DNA of 64,000 nt, taken from assembly GCA_001414485.1 (NCBI GenBank), contig LLEY01000233.1:1-64000 (forward strand). Reading direction: 5' to 3'. This DNA is from Calycina herbarum. Its lineage: Eukaryota > Ascomycota > Leotiomycetes > Helotiales > Pezizellaceae. A model generated the notes under the pieces. It was not told the origin of the DNA and ran no database searches. It worked only from the letters and a program-made list of their open reading frames with translations. Position 1 is the first letter of the stretch, and each line of letters begins with the position of its first letter. Shown here in pieces: positions 11,101 through 21,121 of the stretch. The position numbers and the translations under genes are program-made.

Positions 11101-12990
11101 ATAAACTTTCTTCGGCTTTCTCGGAAAACCAGCTCTAGGAACTTCGAGTCTCTGAATATAAGAACATATATATCTAGAACTAAGTTGTTTAATCTCTCTC
11201 TTTATATCTAGTATATCTATCTTAGAATGTTCTACTCTTATAGCGTAGCAAAGAAGCTGCTGATAAGGACCAGAGAGAGCGTAGTATTAAGTTTAATAAC
11301 TACCTAGAGAGTATAGATTATTATACTTACGACGATAAGGAAGAGGTTAATATTAACCTCGACTTTGCTACTCTACTTCCTACCTAACACTATCTACTCT
11401 AGGCGGCTCTAGATATCCGTAGTAATATAAACTATAGCACTAGCAGGCTACCGGTCCTTCTTAATCTATTAGACACTAGTATACACTTTTATAATAGTAT
11501 AACAGTTAAGGCGTAGAGTAAAGAACTTTAAATAGATTCAGGATTAGAAACTTCCGCTTATAAGACCGTACCCTTACCTTCTACTAATGATTAATCAGCA
11601 TCCTTAGTCCTATCTCTAGACCTCTAACCTCTCTCCACAGCCTTACTACCTGCTCTACAGGCTATATTTCAAATTACTCCTACTACCGACTTAGTAGTTT
11701 CCTTGATTCAAAGCTATTACTAGCTTAATAGTAAACAGATACTTATTATCTAAGCTTTGTTCAACTAGATCCTATATCCTATTATAGTAAATACTTCTAA
11801 GGATTAATTCCTACTATACCTTAGAGGGGTCGGTAACGCTAGAAAGACTTATTTAATTAAGGCGTTTCTCTTTAGCCTCTTTATTATTCAGAGAGAAGAA
11901 GTTCTCTTAACGGCTTCAACTAGGGCTGTAGCTGTAAATATTAGCGGCTCGACTTACTACTCTACTCTTTCTTTGTTCGGTAACCAGCTTATACGCCCTG
12001 CTATAAAATTAAGGCTTGCTTATAAAAGAATCTTTATTCTTAATAAGATTAGCATAGTAGGCCTTAAGGCTCTTGTCTAACTAGATAACTGCTATAATAC
12101 TATATAGAATCGAGATAGAGGGAGCTTAGCTGTCTTTAGTAGTCTCTTTATTATAATCTATTTAGAGGACTTTAATTAATTCACTCCTATAGGTAGCTAC
12201 GTAATATAGAGGTAGAACATCTATAATATCTAGGTACTTTAAACTAGAAAGTTTATTTAGAACTGTTTTAAGAAGGTAGTTTTTCTTATAAAGCAGATAC
12301 GACAAGCGGAAGACCTATAATTTCAAGCTCTGTTAGAGAGAGCACGCTCTATAACATTAACCGAGGACGATGTAAATATCTTAAATTCTTAAACTATAGT
12401 AGAACGAATAGCAAGAGAAGAGATTCTACTAGATCGGGTAATAATCCGAGTTAATCAACTTTGCGAAGATGTTAACCTTACCTAGCTAGAAACCTTTACT
12501 AAAAAGAATATATAAAAGATCTATTTTTTCCCAGCTCGGTATAATATACTAAACGTACCTACTGTTAATTATTCACTTCTTATTAGAATAATATTTCGAG
12601 TAGGAGAAGCAGGCACTCTTAAAGGACCCGGGCTCTTTGCTTTTACTAAAGAGATGTCTATTATACTTTTATAAAACACGAAAACTAGTGCTGGTTTAGT
12701 TAATAGTATAACTGGAACTGTAGAGAGAGTAATCTTAGATATAAATACGTAACGTAAGTACCTTCTTATACTTATATACCGCCTTACTAATAATCGAGAA
12801 GCTACCTAGATCGAGCTAGACGACCTTTACGTCTTATATACCTCTCCGCTTCTATACGTCCTAGTACGCTCTACTTATAAGTATAATCTCTTATTCTCTA
12901 ATATTCCTAAGGAACTGGTTTCTATTCTCTCTATTGAAATAAGAGAACAGATATTAGAACTGTTAGGCCTTCTATTCCGCCGGCACTAAG
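8200..12990 (+). pseudogene. RepHel relic: Helitron Rep-like region plus PIF1-family helicase
   Basis: Two parts are recognisable in one frame. At 9530-10140 there is a Helitron-like N-terminal region: a 'FTLN' start, then LYFRVVE, and at 9813-9824 a LHFY string that corresponds to the HUH endonuclease 'LHxHG' core, its second His changed to Tyr. At 11826-12960 there is a PIF1-type helicase: a Walker A region reading GVGNARKTYLIKAF, then LLTASTRAVAVNI, ISIVGLKAL (Walker B region, Asp-Glu lost), and later GPGLFAFTKEM and NTKTSAGLVNSITGTVERVI. Fused Rep and helicase are diagnostic of Helitrons. Many CAG/TGG codons are now TAG, so the protein is dead. Confidence 0.75.
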
Positions 12991-13599
12991 TTCTATTAAC
13001 TCTTAGATTTATAATTACAGATTATAAGTACTAGGGTTCTATATTTACTAACCTTATTCTTAACCTAAAGTTTCTAGCTTAATATAGGCTAGACTTATAT
13101 AAGAAATAGACATTAATAAACGTCTAGCTCGAGAGGCTGAAAACACTAGTAGAGGTCTGGTTACGAGAACCTATTACACTTGCTAATATATAAGCTTCTC
13201 TATATAAAGACCTCGAGCTTGAGATTTTACGTTTAGAGGATATCGAGTGAGATACTATTCGCTTGTAGACTGTATAATATCCCCTCTATTATATATTTAA
13301 TTATTATATAAGCTTTGTCTATATAGTTATAATTTATAAATCAACTAGCTTCTTCTGTATATCAAAGTTATAAATAGATTAATATACTTAGGAGTTTAAG
13401 AATATAATCCTAATAAGGGGTTTTAAGCGAGGCTAGCTAGGCTTATATATAAGCCTCTTACTTTAAGCAAACACTTTAAGAAAACTGTTTAAGTAAATAT
13501 ACTAATATATCGATAAGAGTAAAAATACCAGCAGAGTAAGGCAAACTAGGTTAGAGAGTAAATCTCTTATTCTTAGCTATAATACGAGGTATATCCTCT

Positions 13600-14880
13600 A
13601 TCTCTTATATAAGAATTCCTAGGATTTATTTTCTAGTCTTACCTCTTAGCTTCGCTTTCAATTCAATTTCTAGTAGAGGAAAATTAATATATTTCTCTTT
13701 TCGATTATACTTCTACTACTTATTATTCTTATAATAAGCTACACTCTTTCTTAATACCTATAAATATATACGACAAACGGGGGAAGAAAGCACGGGAGAG
13801 TTCTAAGGAGTCTAAAGAGGTTGATTTTAAGGTTCGGGAGGCCTAGGGGTCTAAGAGAGTTAATAAGGTTAAAGGGGTTAAGGAGGATAGAGAGTATAAG
13901 AGCGCTAACACTTAATTAAGTCAAGCCTCTAATTATATAGAATTAGTTCGTTATTCTTTCTAGACTTTACTATCTAATACTACTCTTATCTATTATACTA
14001 ATATCGATAAGGCAGACCTTATCTCCTCCTCCTCTAACAGCTTCTAAGAGACAAAAAAGACTTTATACACCTCCTTCTTACTTAGCTCTTAATCAAGTAC
14101 CAAATGTCCGATACTTCCGCGACTAGGAGATATTTATAGAAAACATCGCTGTCCTTAGCCCTCTCCTAAGTTGAGACTTAATCCAGGGGGGCTCTATAAA
14201 ATAGCTGTTATATAATAACCTAGCTGAAGAATATAATAGTAAAAACCTATATCTGAAATTTAGAATAATCCTTTTAAGCAAGCTTAGTCCTTTCCTTAGC
14301 TTAAAAGCTATAGAGAATTATTTTAGCCTAGAAAAGCCCGAGTTCTCTATATAACTCATAGTAGAGAAACCTATACTCAAAGTCTTAAAAGATTTATTAT
14401 CTCGTTATAGAGAGGGATATACTATTAACAATTCTTTAAAGATCAAGGTCTCTAAATCTAAGCTTTTGTTAGATTCTTTTAACAGTGGCGACTCTTTCTC
14501 TAATAGGTTTAATAGTACTTCTACTACTAACACAGATAATAGTCTAGCCTTAGCAGCTTCTACTTTTGCTAAAGATAACAAAGTTGCGGTTTAGATATAG
14601 TTTAGAAGCTATAGTTTCAATAACAGGTCCGGTTCAACATTTACTTTGTTAAAGTTATAGAGGCTATAGCAAAGCCTTTCTAGATCGCTAATCTAACAAA
14701 GGAACCAGATCACTCTACGAAAGAGAAGAGGATGATTCAAGCTATTATATAAGCGATAGCTCTTACTATACTAGAGATTTCTACTTACTATATTAAAGAA
14801 ATACAAGTCTTTACTTTTTACTCTTGCTTTTATATAATCTTACTAGTCAGTCTTTACTACTTTAAATAATATACTATTTC
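13600..14880 (+). other. 3' part of the Helitron with an unidentified coding relic
   Basis: Between the helicase and the right end, a plus-strand reading gives VPNVRYFRD, then LYNNLAEEYNSKNLYLKFRI and SLKAIENYFSLEKPEFSI, with several TAG codons. I do not recognise it. It could be a separate accessory gene carried or captured by the Helitron, or a C-terminal extension. Confidence 0.35.
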
Positions 14881-15026
14881 CAGTTAGGTTGGGGTTTATA
14901 TTTCAGCACGTGATTTTTCTTTTATTACTTAACTTTATTTGATATTTAATAAATACTAGGTCTATTAGCTTATAAGTACGAAGGCTTCGTATAAGCCGTA
15001 CGCTAGCACCTCTATATATATTATTT

Positions 15027-17400
15027 AGAATACGGTTTATTAAGCGAGGTATTTAGCGAAAGATAGGATATAAGTCGTAGCCGGCCTTGTTTATAGATGT
15101 TACCTATATCGGGTGTTTCCTACTAAAAGCAAAGTATTCGCTAAAAGAGTATATAGTCTAATCCCTCGATTATCTAGAGGGGATTCAGACAGGAGTCGGA
15201 GGCGAAAAAGTCGGAATTCAGAAGTCGATATCGTAGAAGACAGTGATAACTCAGCTAAGAGGTTACTTATTCTTGTCTTTCGTCCTAGTAGATAGCGTAC
15301 TTCTTTGATTCGTAACTGATTCGTATCCGATTCAAATTAGACTTCTGGAATCTAGCTAGAAGGTAAAAGAAAGTAAGGACTCTTTACCGAAGTAGGGAGT
15401 CGGTAGGGTTTCGGCTAGCCAAATGAGTTGATTCCTAGTAGGGTTAAGGAGAATTTTAAAGTGTTTTAACTATTTATTTCCGATAATTAAGTCTTGTTGT
15501 CCGAGATTCAGGACGACAAAGGGGCAGTTATAGATACGACGTCTATCTAGGTTTAGATATAGCTGTATAAACTACGTTGCCTTACTCTTAATACTACTGT
15601 TGTATCTACGAATAGGCACCGAGTATAGTAAATTTTAAATCTACAATCCTAGTAATTAGGCTAGTTATAAGGCTAAAGGTCGATTTAAGAATAGAAAACC
15701 GTTCGCTTCTATATCTATCAAAGCTCGTAACTTAACACCGTATCTATATATACTAAGGGTCGTATCTATAAGGAATTGGTTTCCTTCTATAAGACTGGAA
15801 AGATTAAGGTTTAATAGGTTATATTTGCGTAGGCCTAGGAAGGAGTCTATACCTAGGCTACCTTGTTTTCTCTCTAATCTAGAACTAAATCAGAGTACTT
15901 TATAGAGACTTATATATTATCTTCGTCTACTTCCTAGACTATCTCTTTAATACTAAGTAGCTAAGGGTAATTAGGTTTGTAATATCCAGGCTTACTATAG
16001 TAGTAACATGTTATACTAGCTAGGACTTAATCTATAGTCTTTTAGTATTCAGGAGTCGAGGTAGGTTTAAAAGTTTAGGAAGTAGTCTAAACAGTAGAGA
16101 AGGATCCTCGTATAGGTAGGGAGGGTTTTAGTATTATACTAGATAAGGGTTAAAAAGCAGTTCTTTTAACTAAAGTAGTTATACCGACTAGCTTAGTTAT
16201 ATTAGCTATATATAACTCAGCGTTTCAGCGTTTTTCCTTATCTAAGGCTAGAAGATCTACTACTATTTCGACGAAGTTATAGTTCTAATATCTCTTAAGT
16301 ATAGCAGCTAAGTTTCATAGCTATAGTATAATCTTTTCCTATATATAGAAGAACTGTTCTAACTCTAGTATTCCTCTAAGTATAGCTATACTTGAAAAGC
16401 GATCTCTAAAGTTAGTAAACGTTTCTCTAACGTAATCCTTTCTACCTATCTATAAGGCCTAGAAGGCGTTCTATATATCCTCTGTCTTATATCTAATTAA
16501 GAAATATAAATCTAAAAGTTTAATTATATCTTAATAATCGTAGAAAGTAATATAAATCGATTTAGACTTATATCTAGGCTTAAGGTAGTTCCTAGCGAGT
16601 CTAGTAGTTGTTCTCTATATAAGAGCCTTTCGAGTCGAGCTTATATTATAATAATTAGTATTTACTAGTAGTTTATCGCGTACTGATATCTTCTATTATT
16701 AGTATATAAGTGATATACTATTATCTAAGGGTTTAATCTTTTCTATAATCTTGCTTTTCATAGGTCGGATAGGATTTAGACTACCTTCGAAGTTAAGTAG
16801 AGTAGTCTGCTATCGAGAGAAGGTATTAGAGGCAGGATCTCTTAAGCGAAAGAGGTCTAGTATAGGACTTAGAAGGGAAGGAGAGTCGTTCTCGGATCGG
16901 GATCGTTAAGGTTAAGAGTCTCTGATTTAATTCCTAAGTTCGCTTATAATTGATTTCAACTATATAAACCAATCGTTGTTATCTTAAAGTTTTTCTTCTA
17001 AGCCTTATACTACGCCTCGTATCTCGTCTATATTAGAAAAGTCTTAGTTGTCTTTAGAGTTTCGAGTAGGTTACTTTCCTTTCTAAGATCTTTTGTTTTT
17101 AGGTATACGAGTACGGTTCGTAGACCTTTTAGAGAGGGGTCTACTAGCTTCCCTAGTAGGTTGCTTAATACTCTTAAGCGGAGCTTTAGAGAGACCTAGG
17201 GTCTCTTCTTATTCTAGTATATCGTATACTGTTTAGAGAGGAGTTAAGAGATAGATTCGAGAGCCTTCTAAGTAACTATATATCGTCGACTATCTATATC
17301 TTATATAGCAATCTCTATATAGAGAGTTATTAGGAGTCTTAGAAGTACTTAGCGTAGTCTACTCCTATTAACGTAAGAACCGCCTACGATTTTACTAGCT
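15027..17400 (-). pseudogene. gag and aspartic protease relic of LTR element copy 2
   Basis: Minus-strand reading of 15640-15350 gives NCPFVVLNLGQQDLIIG, followed by LKHFKILLNPTRNQLIW. This matches the C-terminal half of Ty3-type retroviral aspartic proteases ('hxIxGxxWL' region). Further right (minus-strand upstream) lies the gag relic that aligns with copy 1. No reverse transcriptase or integrase follows before the LTR. The family thus looks like a gag-protease-only, non-autonomous Ty3-like element. Numerous stops. Confidence 0.6.
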
Positions 17401-17586
17401 AACTGTTTAGATACTAAACCCCGGTGTTACTAGCTGTCTAGGTAGTCTCTAATTACCTAGCTATTTAAGGTTGTCGATATACTAATCCAAATCTAGGCTG
17501 AATCGAATTCGAAGCAAGTACGCCGGCGTGCTTAAGTAAGATATTATAATAGACCGTCCCTAGCGGAGTCGAATTTAGTCTTTTAA

Positions 17587-17870
17587 TATAATAGTATAAA
17601 ACAGATACTACTTTAAAAGAGGTATATAGAAGTACGTTCGATAGAATAACATATCTGAATACTAGGCTCTAATATAAAGGAAAAGACTAAATTAGTCTTT
17701 CCCGATAGAGAGGAGGTAGCTATTTATAAGAGGTTCGGATAATAGTAAGTCTAGAAGCTATCTAGCTTTTCTAAAACCTGAAATAATATCTATATCGTAT
17801 CCTATTCGGCACGTAGACTCGGTAATTCCAATTCTGATTATTTCGATCAATTTCTAATAGTTCTATTATA
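17587..17870 (-). repeat. 5' LTR of LTR element copy 2
   Basis: 284 bp, paired with 6304-6587. Followed by the ATTAG duplication at 17871-17875. Confidence 0.88.
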
Positions 17871-18879
17871 ATTAGAAGTAGAATATCTACTAAACTACTA
17901 CTAAAATAGATAAATAATATCTTATATTACTACTCTAATCGTCTATTCCAAAGTCTGTAAAGTCTATATTTGCTCTTATTAAGTTAATTAAGAATATACT
18001 CTCTTAAGAAGATAATAGATAATTAGGAATCTCGTCTCCGCTACTGTCTAGGTAATCTAGAACTTTCTTACTACTTTTAAGATATAATTAACCTAAAGTA
18101 AAAGACACTTCCAGCTCTTCTTCTTCTTCTTATAACTGTGGCAGAGGAATAAGATCCTAGGATTAATATGTCTTAAGCTAGTTAATTACTTATAATAATT
18201 TAGGATAAAAGTCTAGTAAGAGAGTATAACACTTAAACTTATTAGGCTTCTTATCTAGCTCTCGGATACAGACAAGGTCTTCTAGCGGAGGGAGTATATC
18301 GTCCTTCTTATATTATATAAGTCTAGTCTTACGTGCTCTCTCGTCTTTGCGTACCTATATACTCTTATCTATAACAGCTTTCCTAGCTTTATTAATAACG
18401 GCTAAAAGCTTCTTTTCCTTCTTACGTAAGGCCTCGGTTCTCTCGTTCTTATCTCTCTTTTATATCTTCTCTCGTAACCTAGTAACAGCCGCTCCTCCTC
18501 TCTTATATATACTCCTCCGTGAATTACTCTTACGCTTGGCGTCGACGAGTAGTTTTTACTAGAGAGCGTAATATTAAACTCTTATAAGATATGCCTTCTC
18601 GAGCGATATACTAACTTACGTTATTATCTTCTTAAATAGATTAATAGAGAGATTAGAAAATTAAGTAGGATCTCGGGAGCCTAGAGCTCGTACGGTTGCA
18701 GTAGTAGTCCAGGTTTCCTCTAGACGAGTAGGAGGAAGACGAGGCAGCTCTAGATTAGTAACGTCGTCTATTGTCCTTTTCTTCTTATTATACTACCTTA
18801 TCTTTTTCTAGATAGCTTTCCAACTCGGCGGATAACAACCGGACTTAGCAAAGGCGTTCTTAATCGTATAAACCTTTAT
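17871..18879 (-). pseudogene. C-terminal part of Fot1/Pogo-type transposase (relic)
   Basis: Minus-strand reading gives a basic, helix-prone tail (SNSRRSIYKRGGAAVTRLRE, RKKEKKLLAVINKARKAVID) and an acidic EEEEELE run. Such tails are common in Fot1/Pot2-type transposases. It is separated from the catalytic part by the solo LTR at 18880-19162. Multiple in-frame stops. Confidence 0.55.
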
Positions 18880-19162
18880 TATAATAGTATAAAACGGATA
18901 CTACTATAAAAGAGGCATATAGAAGTGCGTTCGATAGAATAACATATCCGAATACTAGGCTCTGATACGAAGGAAAAGACTAAATTAGTCTTTCCCGATA
19001 GAGACGAGGCAGCTATTTATAAGAGGTTCAGATAATAGTAAGTCCGGAGCTATCTAGCTATTCTAAATTCTAAAACAACATCCGTATCGTATTCTATTCA
19101 GCACGTAGACTCGGCAATTCCAATTCCGATTATTCCGATCAATTCCTAATAGTTCTATCACA
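18880..19162 (-). repeat. solo LTR of the gag-pro LTR family
   Basis: A single 283-bp LTR, closest to the copy 2 type because it has the same 10-bp insertion. It is flanked by the 5-bp duplication TTTAT (18875-18879 and 19163-19167). One end still reads TATCACA, so one LTR terminus escaped RIP. It is the product of LTR-LTR recombination, inserted in the transposase gene of the host transposon. Confidence 0.9.
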
Positions 19163-19990
19163 TTTATTATTTACGTACGTATCTAAGTAAGATCTCGGAA
19201 GAAAGAAGCGACTAAATACTCAAAGTCTAGACTATAAAGAGCGTTGGCAATCGCTTATCAATAGTACTCTTTAAAGTGTCGGAAAACATTAACGTCTACC
19301 GGCTATAGGATATATATATAATAGGAGGGAAAGTACTATAGGAGTATATAGTTTTCGTAGTACTTAAGAACGAAGGGATCGTATCAGTAAGTCTTATAGC
19401 TATTAAGAAGTAATATCCTCTATAGCTTATCTAGCCTAGCTCCTAGCTCCTTAATAAGATAGTCGGCATATACTATAATAATAGTATTATTAATATAGCC
19501 GGTTAAAGAGCAATCTACTAACTCTTTTCTAGTTAGCTCGTCTACTATCTAGTTATCTATTATCTTCTTTCCTAGCGTAATAACAAAAGGAGCCGCTGCT
19601 CGCCTATCGGCACAGATCGTCTCTATTATGGTCACCGACATCCTATTCATAGAATTAGCTATGTATATCTCCTTCACTTCTATAGGAACGATAACGTTCT
19701 CACTTCCTGCGCAACTAACTCGAGCTCCCGACTCGTCTATATTCTAGACATTCTTAGCCTTCTGGATCTTGTATTATATAAAGGCAGCAGTATACCTATT
19801 AAACCACGTCTTAATCTCCTCCTCGGTATGCGATTCGAGCCTCTCAAAGGCAATTGGCTTCGTTTTTAGAGTATGTAGGTCCTTGTTCTTCTTCAGCCAG
19901 TTCCGGAACCACTGATTAGACGGCGGTGGCTGGGGAGGGTTCTGGGACTAAGAAATTAGCTAATTATTAATAGCAGAATTAAGAGAATAC
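19163..19990 (-). pseudogene. catalytic part of Fot1/Pogo-type (DDE_1) transposase (relic)
   Basis: Minus-strand reading shows the order expected for this family: NPPQPPPSNQWFRNWLKKN (HTH/CENPB-like side), RLESHTEEEIKTWFNRY, NIDESGARVSCAGSE (first catalytic Asp), MNRMSVTIMETICAD, PFVITLGKK, GYINNTIIVVYADYLIKEL, RILLLNSYKTY (second Asp position now Asn). Several Trp/Gln codons are stops. Confidence 0.75.
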
Positions 19991-20439
19991 TATACCTTCT
20001 TAAGATATGCGATCGCAGCCTTTACTATTTAGTACGTGGCTCCCAGTCCTATCTCCCACTGCTCATAATAGTACTGTCGGACAGCCTCCTCCTGGCTCTT
20101 ATTCAACACCTTATTATTGCCACCATGTGTATTATATACACCTTCCGAGTTGCGCTTCCTCTTTTTAGTCCTCTAGATAGCCTTCTGTACCGACGATTCG
20201 TTTACGCTATATATTCTTGCTCCTACGGTTGCTACCTCACGACTACCTTTTTCCGTGGTCTATTCCACAGCCTTCTGTATACGCTCCTTTTCTTCTAATT
20301 TATTAGAAGGGAGAGGGGGTGGGGAACTGCGAATAGCCTCTATTGTGTTAATTGATAGACGCGTTATATGTTGATAGAAATAAGTAAGATAGTTAAATGT
20401 ATGTAATTTAGGTAGGAAGCTAATCTACGGGATTTTCTC

Positions 20440-20516
20440 GGCAGGACACTTGAGTTTGTAGGACACTTGCTTTTACCGACTACAAGCGAATGCGCCGTAG
20501 AAGGGGAACCGGCTAT
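20440..20516 (-). repeat. right terminal inverted repeat of the Fot1/Pogo-type transposon
   Basis: Inverted match to 6209-6285, ending at the TA duplication 20517-20518. Confidence 0.85.
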
Positions 20517-20518
20517 TA

Positions 20519-21121
20519 GGTGAGATAAAAATTAGTCTTAAAAAAGTTTATTATTATCTAATATTTATAAAGGGTATGTCTAACTTTATTAGTTGTACTA
20601 ATCCATTTCTTTATATCTATTAAACTAACGTTGTTGTCGTCGGATTTGGTAATAGTGTTGTTGATTCTTTAAGAAGAGGCGGAAGGGAAATATATCAAAA
20701 GGGTGCAAGAGGAGACGGAAGAGCGGGGAGGAATGCTGGTAATGGGTAAGTTTTCATCCCTAATAAAAGGTTTCATTATTTGATTTTTTTTTAAAATCGA
20801 TTCGCTGACCAGTTCTAGTCTCAGGAACCAACCAGTTACGCGATCAACTGCGAGATGAAGTACGTGGGTACCTCGATGATAAGGTAAGCCTGTGGGAGTT
20901 AGAATACCAGCCAGCATAGCTGGAAAAGTAAGTTTCGGAATTAGAGTGCCAGTTAGCGTGATGGTTTAATATAGTAGGTTAGATTAGGCTAGGATCTCCG
21001 AATGTACCTCAGTGAGGAGTGGAATTATGTTATCGAAATCCAAAACATTAGCAAACGTAAAACGCCAATAGCCTTCCCAAACTCTTTTGTCTGCACACCT
21101 CTTAGACCTTGCCAGCAAGGC
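20519..21121. other. intergenic DNA between transposon and kinase relic
   Basis: Composition turns from RIPed to ordinary at about 20.65 kb. A minus-strand open frame of 82 codons (20669-20917) has no recognisable domain and is not called a gene. Nothing else is supported. Confidence 0.4.

Larger units (their letters stand above)
6664..15006 (+). mobile_element. Helitron (rolling-circle transposon), RIPed, inside LTR element copy 2
   Basis: The LTR element interior breaks off at about 6663 and resumes at about 15026 (GAATACGG in both copies). The insert carries a Rep/helicase relic on the plus strand. No target duplication is visible. The left end starts GCCTTCGTACT (6664-6674) and its inverse AGTACGAAGGC lies at 14975-14985, close to but not at the right end. 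It is followed by a hairpin (GGCTT-CGTAT-AAGCC, 14983-14997) and CTAG at 15003-15006. A subterminal 3' hairpin, a CTRR end and lack of TSD are Helitron traits. The asymmetric inverted repeat is more typical of Helentron-type elements. The exact right end is uncertain (15006 or up to 15025). Confidence 0.72.
6304..17870 (-). mobile_element. gag-pro LTR retrotransposon, copy 2, with a Helitron inside
   Basis: Two 284-bp LTRs in reverse orientation (6304-6587 and 17587-17870) are flanked by the 5-bp duplication ATTAG (6299-6303 and 17871-17875). The polypurine tract lies just inside the left LTR (TCCCCTCTCCTTG on the plus strand), so the element reads right to left. Its interior is split: 6588-6663 on one side and about 15026-17586 on the other. 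The Helitron-like insert lies between them. Relative to copy 1 the LTR has a 10-bp insertion (around 6557-6567), and the interior keeps an extra ~0.5 kb with a retroviral-type aspartic protease relic. The insertion lies within the left end of the Fot1/Pogo-type element, so it is younger than that element. Confidence 0.88.
6209..20516 (-). mobile_element. Fot1/Pogo-type DNA transposon hosting nested insertions
   Basis: Terminal inverted repeats (TIRs) of roughly 75 bp start ATAGCCGGTTCCCCTTCTAC at both ends (6209 inward and 20516 inward). They differ almost only by transitions. A TA target duplication flanks them (6207-6208 and 20517-20518), as in Tc1/mariner/Pogo elements. The minus strand encodes a degraded DDE transposase in two blocks (19163-19960 and 17871-18879). 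Its body is interrupted by a 11.6-kb insertion (6304-17870) and by a solo LTR (18880-19162). Without these the element would be about 2.5 kb, a normal size for the group. Confidence 0.85.

Noticed and set aside
20669..20917. 82-codon minus-strand open frame
   Set aside because: No recognisable motif and no supporting splice or context.
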